Assembly (NCBI GenBank): GCA_903920215.1
Contig: CAIXLG010000128.1
Location: 1 to 47,388 of the forward strand
Length of the DNA: 47,388 bases
Source of the DNA: an uncultured Chlorobiaceae bacterium
Lineage (GTDB): Bacteria; Bacteroidota; Chlorobiia; Chlorobiales; Chlorobiaceae
Reading direction: 5' to 3'
Part shown: in pieces, positions 39,379 through 47,388 of the stretch
Layout of the letters: each line of letters opens with the position of its first letter
How positions within the stretch are numbered: position 1 is the stretch's first letter
Program-made: the position numbers and the translations under genes
The notes under the pieces: generated by a model
Database searches by the model: none
Told to the model about the DNA's origin: nothing
Seen by the model: only the letters and a program-made list of their open reading frames with translations

Positions 39379-40095
39379 GTGCCTGATGGCAGGGCTGGCT
39401 TCAGCATGGCAGGCTCTGTCTCGTTCAATGCATCCGCAAACAATGATATGTCGAGTACTCAGGAATATGCCATTCAGACTTCGGTGAGCGGCAGGTATCT
39501 TCTTCAGCTGTCATCACACTCAGGTACGGCACCCCTTTTTGTTGGGTTTCATGGTTACGGCCAGACAGCGGAAGATGAGCTTGCCCTGCTTAGAGGCATT
39601 CCTGGTTCGGAGCAATGTCTCTGTTGTTCCATTGAGGCCCTTCATCCTTTTTATACTCCAAGAGGGGAACCTGGTGCAAGCTGGATGACCAGTCGCCAGA
39701 GAGAGCTGCGAATTACCGAAAATGTGCACTATGTTGATGCAGTTATCAAGCGTGTCCGAGAGTCAGGATTTGTCGGTGACACTCTCTGTTTTCATGGATT
39801 TTCGCAGGGGTGCGCAATGGCCTGTCGAGCGGCCCTGCTTGGCAGTTATCGGGCAAGCGGCCTTATGCTTCTCGGAGGTGATATACCGCCTGAGCTATCA
39901 GTGAATGAAGGTGTCGGCAGGGTTCATCTTGCTCGAGGCAATGGAGACAGGTTCTACAGTCAGGAAAAGTTTGAGCACGATTGCGCGCGCATCAGAGACA
40001 GTGGTTTACCTGTTGCAGCAACTCTTTTCAGGGGTGATCATAGGGCAAATGAAGAGTACTTTAATGCTGCCGGCAAGTTTCTGGCGACGGTATAA
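39379..40095 (+). CDS. alpha/beta hydrolase (phospholipase/carboxylesterase-like); start possibly 39448
   Basis: FVGFHGYGQTAEDEL, LCFHGFSQGCAMACRAAL (GFSQG nucleophile elbow), FRGDHRANEEYF. Confidence 0.75.
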   Translation: MPDGRAGFSMAGSVSFNASANNDMSSTQEYAIQTSVSGRYLLQLSSHSGTAPLFVGFHGYGQTAEDELALLRGIPGSEQCLCCSIEALHPFYTPRGEPGASWMTSRQRELRITENVHYVDAVIKRVRESGFVGDTLCFHGFSQGCAMACRAALLGSYRASGLMLLGGDIPPELSVNEGVGRVHLARGNGDRFYSQEKFEHDCARIRDSGLPVAATLFRGDHRANEEYFNAAGKFLATV

Positions 40096-40114
40096 ATAGT
40101 GCAGAGCCTCCGCG

Positions 40115-40924
40115 CTATCGTTGTTTGGCCAGTTTCCAAAGTCCGTCGAGCTCTTGGGCGGTGTAATCCTGCCAGTTGCGACCTGAGCCCTGAACGTTCA
40201 CTTCAATTTTTTTAAACCGTTCTATAAACTTGTTGGTTGCTTTCCGGAGGGAGTCTTCAGGGTTAGCGCCGAGAAAACGACTGTAGTTGACGATGGTGAA
40301 GAGCAGGTCGCCAAACTCTTCTTCCTTTTCTTCTTTGCTTGTTGCGCTTTTCAACTCTCCGATCTCTTCGGCAAGTTTATCGAGGACGCCCTCATCGCTC
40401 GGCCAGTCGAAACCGACACCGGCAACTTTTTTCTGAACACGGTAAGCGCGAAGAAGTTCCGACATGGAGTTCGGAACCCCATCGAGGATACTCTGGCGAC
40501 CTTCCTTAAGCTTCAAGGTTTCCCAGTTATTAAGTACATCCTGCTCGGTTTCAGCAATAGTATCGCTGAAGACATGCGGGTGGCGGCTGATAAGCTTGTG
40601 AGAGAGGGCTTCGAAAACATCTGCAAAGGAGAATGATCCTCTCTCTTCGCTGAGCAGAACCTGAAAACAGAGATGCAGAAAAAGATCCCCAATCTCTTTT
40701 TTCAGTTCGGTTTCGTCCATCTGGTCAATGGCGTGAACGAGTTCATAGCTCTCTTCGAGAAGCAGGTGGGCCAGCGACTGAGGAGTCTGTTTGCGGTCCC
40801 AGGGGCATTGTTGCCTCAGGACTTTTACAAGGTTCAATACCCGTTCAAATTGTTCCTGAAGAGTTCTCTCTTTATTTGCTGCTATATCGGCTTTTAGCTG
40901 TTCTATTGCTGTTATTTCAGGCAT
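40115..40924 (-). CDS. mazG: nucleoside triphosphate pyrophosphohydrolase MazG
   Basis: LRQQCPWDRKQTPQSLAHLLLEESYELVHAIDQMDETELKKEIGDLFLHLCFQ, EEEFGDLLFTIVNYSRFLG. Confidence 0.95.
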   Translation of the reverse strand: MPEITAIEQLKADIAANKERTLQEQFERVLNLVKVLRQQCPWDRKQTPQSLAHLLLEESYELVHAIDQMDETELKKEIGDLFLHLCFQVLLSEERGSFSFADVFEALSHKLISRHPHVFSDTIAETEQDVLNNWETLKLKEGRQSILDGVPNSMSELLRAYRVQKKVAGVGFDWPSDEGVLDKLAEEIGELKSATSKEEKEEEFGDLLFTIVNYSRFLGANPEDSLRKATNKFIERFKKIEVNVQGSGRNWQDYTAQELDGLWKLAKQR

Positions 40925-41036
40925 TGAAAATTATTTTTATGTTCCCCTTTCCACTCTTGATGAAGTTACTATTTCTTGATGGTATTCCTTATACTTGCTA
41001 CTTGACGCGGTAGGATTCAGTAATAAGCATCTCATT

Positions 41037-42458
41037 ATGACCACTCCATATCCACAACCCGAACAGGATGAAGTAATTGCGGCCCTCGCAACACCGTTGG
41101 GTGTTGGTGCCCTGGCGGTGATTCGAATGAGCGGCAAAGGTGTTTTCGATATCGCCCAGCGGGTGTTTCGTAAAAAGAACAACCCGGAGTTCCTTTTTTC
41201 GGCATCGAAGGGCTTCAGGGCTCATTTTGGTACTGTTTATGACGCTGAAGGCCTTGTTGATGAAGTTATTGCTTTAACCTTTCGCTCACCGAATTCGTTT
41301 ACTATGGAGGATATGGTTGAGCTCAGCTGTCATGGCGGGCCGGTTGTGGTCAAACATATTCTGCAGGTGCTGCTTGACGAAGGATGCCGTTTGGCCGAAC
41401 CGGGAGAGTTTACCCGGCGAGCTTTTCTCAACGGGCGTATTGATCTTCTGCAGGCTGAGGCTATCGGTGAGATGATTCATGCTCGCACCGAATCGGCGTT
41501 TCGGACTGCTGTGAATCAGATGCAGGGCACTCTTTCCCAGCGACTCGATCGCATGAGGGAGGAGCTGTTACGTTCCTGTGCCCTTTTAGAGCTTGAGCTT
41601 GATTTCAGTGAAGAGGATGTTGAGTTTTTAAGTCGCCCTCAACTCAGTCAAGAGCTTGCTGTTTTGCAGGAGGAACTTCGTCGTCTTGTGGATTCCTATC
41701 AGCATGGCCGGCTTCTCAAGGAAGGGGTTGCTACGGTGATTGCAGGAAGGCCGAATGCCGGCAAGTCGACGCTGCTGAATGTACTGCTTGATGAAGAGCG
41801 CTCTATTGTCAGCCATATGCCGGGGACGACGCGTGATTATATCGAAGAGTGTTTTTTCTATGAAAAAACAATGTTTCGGCTGACCGATACGGCGGGACTG
41901 CGAGAAGGAAGTGAGGAGATCGAGCACGAAGGAATACGCCGCAGTTACAAGAAAATATCCGAGGCCGATCTGATTCTTTATCTCCTTGATATAAGCAAGG
42001 AGGAGTATCTCGATGAAGTTCCACAGATCCTGGGATTTTTAGAGCGTTACAGCAATGCCCGCATGATTGTGGTTGCCAATAAAATTGATCTTACGGGAGA
42101 AAGCATTACACGAGTGCAGCAGGTACGAGAACTAACCAGTTGCGATGTCTGCGGTATATCGGCGGCAAATGGTATTGGAATAGATGAACTGAAGCACCTT
42201 ATGAGCAGTATGGTTGAGGGGCTTGACAAACTTCATGAAGCAAGTGTGCTCGTAACCAGCCTGCGTCACTATGAAGCACTTCGCAATGCCTCGGATGCCC
42301 TTGAGAATGCCCGGGAGCTGATTGAAAGCAGTTCCGCCACCGAGCTTATAGCATTCGAACTGCGCTCCTCGCTCGAGTATGTAGGAGAAATCACCGGCAA
42401 GGTGGTTAACGAAGAGATATTACACGTCGTCTTTGATAGGTTCTGTATCGGAAAGTGA
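41037..42458 (+). CDS. mnmE: tRNA uridine-5-carboxymethylaminomethyl modification GTPase MnmE
   Basis: VIAALATPLGVGALAVIRMSG, GRPNAGKSTLLNVLLDEERSIVSHMPGTTRDYIEE, DTAGLREGSEEIEHEGI, C-terminal FDRFCIGK. Confidence 0.97.
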   Translation: MTTPYPQPEQDEVIAALATPLGVGALAVIRMSGKGVFDIAQRVFRKKNNPEFLFSASKGFRAHFGTVYDAEGLVDEVIALTFRSPNSFTMEDMVELSCHGGPVVVKHILQVLLDEGCRLAEPGEFTRRAFLNGRIDLLQAEAIGEMIHARTESAFRTAVNQMQGTLSQRLDRMREELLRSCALLELELDFSEEDVEFLSRPQLSQELAVLQEELRRLVDSYQHGRLLKEGVATVIAGRPNAGKSTLLNVLLDEERSIVSHMPGTTRDYIEECFFYEKTMFRLTDTAGLREGSEEIEHEGIRRSYKKISEADLILYLLDISKEEYLDEVPQILGFLERYSNARMIVVANKIDLTGESITRVQQVRELTSCDVCGISAANGIGIDELKHLMSSMVEGLDKLHEASVLVTSLRHYEALRNASDALENARELIESSSATELIAFELRSSLEYVGEITGKVVNEEILHVVFDRFCIGK

Positions 42459-42487
42459 TGTAAACGAGCCAAAGGGATATTATTCTA

Positions 42488-43345
42488 TCAGTGCAGAAAG
42501 TGATCGATAATCAGTACGGTCACTGATGCGCATAGACAGTAGTAGCCAAAGAAGTGCCACCGGCCGTGCTCGAGCCATTGAGAAAGCCATTTTAGAGCAA
42601 CCAGTCCTGCCACAAAGCTGAAAACCATTCCTAACAAGCTTGGCCAGGCGATACTGACAAGGTTGTTTGCTACCAATAGAGAACTTTCCTGCGACTTGAT
42701 TATCCTCAAAACCTCTTTCACGATGACAGCCGGAGTCAATACGACGGCCAATGCGAAGCTGAACTCTTCCGCACGGATCTTGTCAATGCCAAGAAGCAGG
42801 CCTGTTGAAATCGTAGAACCAGAGCGTGAAAACCCCCTGAACGGGAGACAAATTCCCTGTACAATTCCAATCCAGGCCGATTCACGCACGCCGAGATCCT
42901 GTGATGTATTGATACTCTGCTGTTTTGCTGAAATTATGATCATCACACCGACAATTGCAAGGCTGGTTGCAATCACATAAGCGTTTCCGAACAGATGTTC
43001 AATTTCAGCATGCGCAGATCCGTGTAAAAGGACTTTCTCAATGAGCGTCATCAGCGAGAGACCTATAATCCCTGTACATGCCGTTGCCACGATCACCAGT
43101 TTAGCGAACTGCCAAAAGATTTTAGAAGAGGCAAAGTAACGTTCTTTCCACGACTTCCAGAAGTACACAATGACAGCAAACATTGTCCCGGTATGAAGCA
43201 TGACAAGCAACAATGTCATTTCGGGTGAAGTCGGGTCGAGCCCCATGAGTTTTTCAGCCATAATAACATGTGCAGAGCTCGATATTGGAAGGAGCTCGCA
43301 GACTCCCTGAACGATTGCGAGAACAAGAATGGTGAAGAAGTTCAT
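42488..43345 (-). CDS. uppP: undecaprenyl-diphosphatase UppP
   Basis: MNFFTILVLAIVQGVCELLPISSSAHVIM, GICLPFRGFSRSGSTISTGLLLGI; start at 43345 preferred over 43468. Confidence 0.94.
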   Translation of the reverse strand: MNFFTILVLAIVQGVCELLPISSSAHVIMAEKLMGLDPTSPEMTLLLVMLHTGTMFAVIVYFWKSWKERYFASSKIFWQFAKLVIVATACTGIIGLSLMTLIEKVLLHGSAHAEIEHLFGNAYVIATSLAIVGVMIIISAKQQSINTSQDLGVRESAWIGIVQGICLPFRGFSRSGSTISTGLLLGIDKIRAEEFSFALAVVLTPAVIVKEVLRIIKSQESSLLVANNLVSIAWPSLLGMVFSFVAGLVALKWLSQWLEHGRWHFFGYYCLCASVTVLIIDHFLH

Positions 43346-43415
43346 CGGACAGTTCCTCTGAAGTTTGATAAAGGGATTATAGAAGCCGTTGACAAAGAGT
43401 TGTCTGTGATAGAGG

Positions 43416-43910
43416 TCAGGACTTTTTAAAGCGTAAGAAAACTGCCCACCAGATAATGAACAGTTCAAGGACGAATGCCCAATGGGTGAAATAATTCAGT
43501 TCCCATGAGTTATACTCCAAATCCAACGAAACCAAAGAAAATGGTGTGTTTAAAAATGGCGCTAACCAAAATATATTGCCGGTAAATGTATCTAACAACA
43601 TATGAATTAAGCCGTTTATAGCAAAAATAAAGGCAAATGCAGGATTTTGGCTATGGTTATCACCAAGACGTAACCATACCATAGAAATCAGTAAAAGTAT
43701 CAGCCAAAATAATGGGAAATGGGTAAAATAGGTGTGGTGGGAGTTTTTATAAACATCAATCAGGTAATAATAAAACAAGTCTATATCAGGAGCTATAGCG
43801 CCAAACATTCCCCAGAACATAAATGCTTTATAAAAAGACGTGCGGGTTGCAAATTTTTTGAATAATAACTTTGAAGTAATATAGCCTGCAGGTAAATGTC
43901 CAAAGATCAT
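43416..43910 (-). CDS. membrane-bound metal-dependent hydrolase-like (DUF457/YdjM-like) protein
   Basis: MIFGHLPAGYITSKLL, FGAIAPDIDLFYYYL, HHTYFTHFPLFW, INGLIHMLLDTFTGNIFWLAPF; start at 43910 likely. Confidence 0.7.
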   Translation of the reverse strand: MIFGHLPAGYITSKLLFKKFATRTSFYKAFMFWGMFGAIAPDIDLFYYYLIDVYKNSHHTYFTHFPLFWLILLLISMVWLRLGDNHSQNPAFAFIFAINGLIHMLLDTFTGNIFWLAPFLNTPFSLVSLDLEYNSWELNYFTHWAFVLELFIIWWAVFLRFKKS

Positions 43911-43938
43911 TGATGTTCCTGAAGAGGGCCTATGTTGA

Positions 43939-43959
43939 GGGAGCTCTGTTAGAGCTCCC
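43939..43959. repeat. Inverted repeat GGGAGCTC-TGTTA-GAGCTCCC
   Basis: Perfect 8-bp stem, 5-nt loop, just upstream of the DUF457-like start. Confidence 0.6.
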
Positions 43960-44102
43960 ATGCTTCTTTTGGTTATAGCGCTTCTTATCTGCATGGAGAT
44001 GGTTTCCATGAGTGCAACTTGCTTATATCTGATCGGTTAAACCAGTCCCCAATGACTTTTTCAATATACTCTTTCAACAAGGTGGACAGTGTAACGGTTT
44101 TG

Positions 44103-44900
44103 TCAACTTTGCGTATAGGTGTGGACACTGTTCTGTGCTGATGGAAGGTAGTTTACTCCGAACCAGCAGACCAGAAGCACAACAAAAGCAAGAGCCAGGT
44201 ACCACTGCAGCTTACTCTGGCTAATTTTGTAGCGGAATGCATGAAGATAGCCCAGATAGGCCAGCCAGGATAGAAATGCCCATGTTTCCTTTGGATCCCA
44301 TGTCCAGTAATGGCCCCATGCTTCTTTTGCCCAAAGAGCACCAAATATCAAGCCAAAGCTTAAAAAAACAAAACCAAGCAGAGCAAGAAAGTGTGAGACT
44401 GATTCCCCGGTACTGGTTCTTTTTTTTCTCACCTGGAGATAGACATTGTGCAGAGCTGTAACAGAGGATGCCGCCAGCAAAACATAGCCGACAAGATAGA
44501 CAACGACATGCGGAATAAACCATGGACTTTGCAGGGCAGGCATAAGAGTTTTGTCGAAGACCTCTGGATGCAGCATGTTTATGCTGAGAAAAAATGTAGC
44601 AAGCGCCATACAGTAGTATTTCAGCCATCCGATTTTCCAACGGTACTCAACAAGGAAACCCACGAGTGGGATGAGCGCTGCATACCACAGGCGGGTCTCT
44701 CCAAGTGTTCTGAGAGGTGGCCGGTCGAGAGCTGACCAGTAAAAAGCAATAAATCCGGCCATAACCAGAGAGCCGGCAATGGAAAGAAGAAACGCTGGAA
44801 GTTTAAGTGCCGGAGTTCGATTTGCCAAAAGGCTCAGCAAGGAGCCAATTGTCCAAAACACAATAGCCAGTTCTGCTGCAGTGTTAAAATTCATTATCAT
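44103..44900 (-). CDS. ccsA: cytochrome c biogenesis protein CcsA/ResC (WWD domain)
   Basis: WAKEAWGHYWTWDPKETWAFLSWLAYLGYLHAFR; multiple TM segments. Confidence 0.92.
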   Translation of the reverse strand: MIMNFNTAAELAIVFWTIGSLLSLLANRTPALKLPAFLLSIAGSLVMAGFIAFYWSALDRPPLRTLGETRLWYAALIPLVGFLVEYRWKIGWLKYYCMALATFFLSINMLHPEVFDKTLMPALQSPWFIPHVVVYLVGYVLLAASSVTALHNVYLQVRKKRTSTGESVSHFLALLGFVFLSFGLIFGALWAKEAWGHYWTWDPKETWAFLSWLAYLGYLHAFRYKISQSKLQWYLALAFVVLLVCWFGVNYLPSAQNSVHTYTQS

Positions 44901-46195
44901 TTTACAACCTCTCTGCGTTTAATGCCATTCCAGAAAAACAGAATGTTTCCTGCCATTATCATAAAAAATCCAAGATAAACAGCTGGTAACCATGGATCAT
45001 GAATCACTTCAATCAGGCTTAACTTGGACCAGCGTCCGGCTTTTTCATCATAACCCATCTGGTAAAGTTTCCAGCCCATAAAGCTGACAGGATGGTTAAC
45101 TTCAAGATTTGCCATTATTTCATGCCCCTTTTCGTCCTGAACCGTTACTGCCGAACGGAAGGATTTTGGTGTGCCAGGCATCATGATGAGATAGAGTCCG
45201 TCAAGTTGAGCAGCATCAGGTTTAAGTAAGGGGCTTCCGGTACTGATCCATGCCTCGCGCTGTGCGGAGGCTGTGATGATTCTAACTTTTGCAAATGGGA
45301 TCCCGGTTTTGCGGTCTGCGGGTTGAGGCACTCCATCTTTCCCGGGAAGTGCATAGGGCAGATAGTCGAGCACAAGAACCTCAATTCCCTGCCATGTTGC
45401 CGTAGTTCCCTTTCGAACCTCTAAAATGGCTTGTGCCTTGTTCATCAGGAGCTTATCGTTATGCGGGTCATAGAGCAGCAACTGTGGAGGATACTCTTCA
45501 AGGGAAAAGTCATGAAGAAAAATAGACAACGGAAGATGCTGCGGAGTATCGCTTTCCATGGTATAACCAAGGTTGTTTGCTTTTCCAATGTTAATAGGTA
45601 CAACAAGTCGTTGAAGGTCGGAACTGCCAACAATGGCGCATGAAAGCGCAATCCAGAATCCTGCATGAAAAAGGATAAACTGAAGATTCTGCAGCTTAAA
45701 CGGAATGAGCTTCCACGAAAGGGAAATACCGAGGTTGGCAAGGAAGAGGAGAACAGTGACTGCAAAAGGCCAACTCGAAAAAATCTGGTTCAATCCCAGC
45801 AATGTTGGCAGTGATCCTTGAGCAACCGGTTGCTGAGGTATTATACCGCCTATAAGTGAAAGAACAGCTATCGCAAAAATAAGGCAAAGACCAAGAGGAA
45901 TGCCTCCAAACCATTTAACGGCAGGAGTGTTTTTGAAAGCAAGGCCAGAGCTTAACACCACAACACCAAAAAGCGAAAGCGCTATAGCGTTGAAAGGCAG
46001 ATGAGGTATTGCTATACCACTTCCTGAAGCAGCAAATTGAATCAAAAAGCCTGCTATAACAGCAATGGCTGTAAAAAAAGCAGATTCCCTGAATTCCCAG
46101 GGAGCCTGAAACCATCGACGACGGACAACCACCATAATAAAAATCTGACTTATTATAATAATAAAATGAAAATGGGGTAGGCATGCTTGCTGCAT
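44897..46195 (-). CDS. resB: cytochrome c biogenesis protein ResB/Ccs1-like
   Basis: TM-rich N-terminus, LQFILFHAGFWIALSCAIVGSSDLQRL, VNHPVSFMGWKLYQMGYD; ATGA overlap with ccsA. Confidence 0.85.
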   Translation of the reverse strand: MQQACLPHFHFIIIISQIFIMVVVRRRWFQAPWEFRESAFFTAIAVIAGFLIQFAASGSGIAIPHLPFNAIALSLFGVVVLSSGLAFKNTPAVKWFGGIPLGLCLIFAIAVLSLIGGIIPQQPVAQGSLPTLLGLNQIFSSWPFAVTVLLFLANLGISLSWKLIPFKLQNLQFILFHAGFWIALSCAIVGSSDLQRLVVPINIGKANNLGYTMESDTPQHLPLSIFLHDFSLEEYPPQLLLYDPHNDKLLMNKAQAILEVRKGTTATWQGIEVLVLDYLPYALPGKDGVPQPADRKTGIPFAKVRIITASAQREAWISTGSPLLKPDAAQLDGLYLIMMPGTPKSFRSAVTVQDEKGHEIMANLEVNHPVSFMGWKLYQMGYDEKAGRWSKLSLIEVIHDPWLPAVYLGFFMIMAGNILFFWNGIKRREVVK

Positions 46196-46710
46196 GACTA
46201 AGCATCAATAACCCACAGAAACCTTTAAGCGAAGAAAAATCAGTTAATACAAAACAACGGGTTACTATAGCCGTTAAGAGTAAACCTGAAATCTTGGCTA
46301 TTAGTTGATTCGCGACTCATTATTTACGGGCACAACAAATATAAAAGGTAATTGTCTCAAACAACTTCCACCAATTGCCTGCCGATTAAGTGAATTGCGT
46401 ACGTTTGTCCTCTAGATCTTTTTGAAGCGCACAAATATAATAGCGGAAAAGAAGTTAAACAAAAAACCAACTATCCTTTTTATTAATCCAACTTTATGGA
46501 GTATATGCGAATATCTAGAATGGTATGTATTGAAAGTATATTATGTATATTTTTTTCTGAATTAATCGCTCATCATCAAGCGTTAATGGATGTTATTTTT
46601 GTTCAATGAGTTGTTCAGCCCCTAAAACGGGGAAAAAGGTTTGCTCGTCAGAGTGATTTATTTAGTTAAAAAATTTTAATAATTATTTAATAATTATTAT
46701 ACTGACCTAG

Positions 46711-46738
46711 GGTTAAGCTAGATTTCTACGGTTAAGCT
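46711..46738. repeat. Direct repeat GGTTAAGCT x2
   Basis: GGTTAAGCT at 46711-46719 and 46730-46738 (19-nt centre spacing) in non-coding DNA. Confidence 0.5.
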
Positions 46739-47326
46739 TTTTTCCTGAAAAGCGGGTAATGCAGTTTTTTTGAAGAAAAAAATCATATTCGCGTTATCCT
46801 TGATCGATACTTACTGATTTGTTAGTTAGGCGTTAGTGTTGTTTTGTTGATACGTTGTGCAAATTTCTACGTGGTTGTTATCGATGTTCCGGGGCGAATT
46901 TGGTGGATGAAAACGTTTTAATGTCTTTCATTTCACATCTCCTCATATAATACGTTTTGTCATTTCACACCTTCCAGTTTGGCGGCATGTCATCTGGTTG
47001 TTGCTCAATCAAAGATATGATGCACTGATTGCGGGTGCAATATTTGATATTTTTGTATGCAACTTTCGGGGGATTTTGCGTCTCATTTGGTTCAAAGCGG
47101 AAATCGATATTTGTATCAAGTCCATCGCCAGGTATGCTTCTGGTTCTGTTCTGGAGTCAGTACAGTTCTGCTGTGCCGGCATTTGCCGGAAAGTATCAGA
47201 TTACTTGAATCATTACAGGGTTGTAAGGTATCAGATTTTTGTGTGATAGCATGCCTTTCTTATGCTGCGTAAAAGCGAGAAAGTGTTTTGATTTATCGTA
47301 GAGGTATCAGTTCAGAGAAGGTTTTA

Positions 47327-47388
47327 TTGAAAGCAAAAAAAAAGCTGCTATGCAGGATGACAGAGAGCTCGCAAGAGAGCACCAGGAA
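47327..47388 (+). other. Possible start of a CDS truncated by the window edge (frame ambiguous)
   Basis: AGAGAAGG (47313-47320) spaced 6 nt before TTG 47327 (MKAKKKLLCRMTESSQESTR..., open to the end); alternative ATG at 47350 (MQDDRELAREHQE...) is also open. Confidence 0.3.

Noticed and set aside
44221-44640. 139-aa minus-strand ORF within ccsA
   Set aside because: Alternative frame of a supported multi-TM gene; apparent hydrophobicity is a by-product.
46998-47272. Two overlapping plus-strand ORFs (82 and 71 aa)
   Set aside because: Overlapping frames, Cys/aromatic-rich atypical composition, no convincing RBS; more likely non-coding.
1-47388. tRNA, rRNA, CRISPR array, intact IS element or prophage
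   Set aside because: Scanned intergenic regions by eye; saw no cloverleaf-like segments, regular repeat-spacer units, transposase motifs or phage structural genes. tRNAscan-SE, ISfinder and CRISPR tools would be needed for a firm negative.

Overview
This ~47.4 kb window is a gene-dense, mostly housekeeping bacterial chromosome segment. Gene content and protein style suggest a green sulfur bacterium (Chlorobiaceae); this is an inference that I could not search to confirm. From left to right it carries: a biotin operon (bioF partial, then bioG, bioC, bioD, bioA); an acyl-CoA ligase; a four-helix-bundle 'suffix' protein coupled to a THUMP-like methyltransferase; ppx/gppA, prmA and an NlpC/P60 lipoprotein; lysC, purM, plsY and gpsA; sixA and a GH3 hexosaminidase; a half-length ClpB; kdsA and kdsC; an unrecognised 493-aa protein; nadK, tyrA, pyrE and ruvX; a SOUL lipoprotein; fluC with DUF190; hemL, recO, fmdB and an OstA-like gene; a degenerate UDP-GlcNAc-2-epimerase-like gene; a DUF4160/DUF2442 pair; prfB with its programmed frameshift; glgE next to a treS-maltokinase fusion; mazG, mnmE and uppP; ccsA and resB; and a ~1.15 kb AT-rich non-coding tail. 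I found no rRNA, tRNA, CRISPR array, prophage or intact IS element. The best candidates for follow-up are: (1) the 9-nt-phased GGAC inverted-repeat structure upstream of the four-helix-bundle gene, and that gene's ATGA coupling to an RNA-methyltransferase-like gene; (2) the half-length ClpB that starts inside the middle domain; (3) the DUF4160/DUF2442/113-aa accessory module next to a MITE-like palindrome; (4) the unrecognised 493-aa protein; (5) the long non-coding region at the right end.
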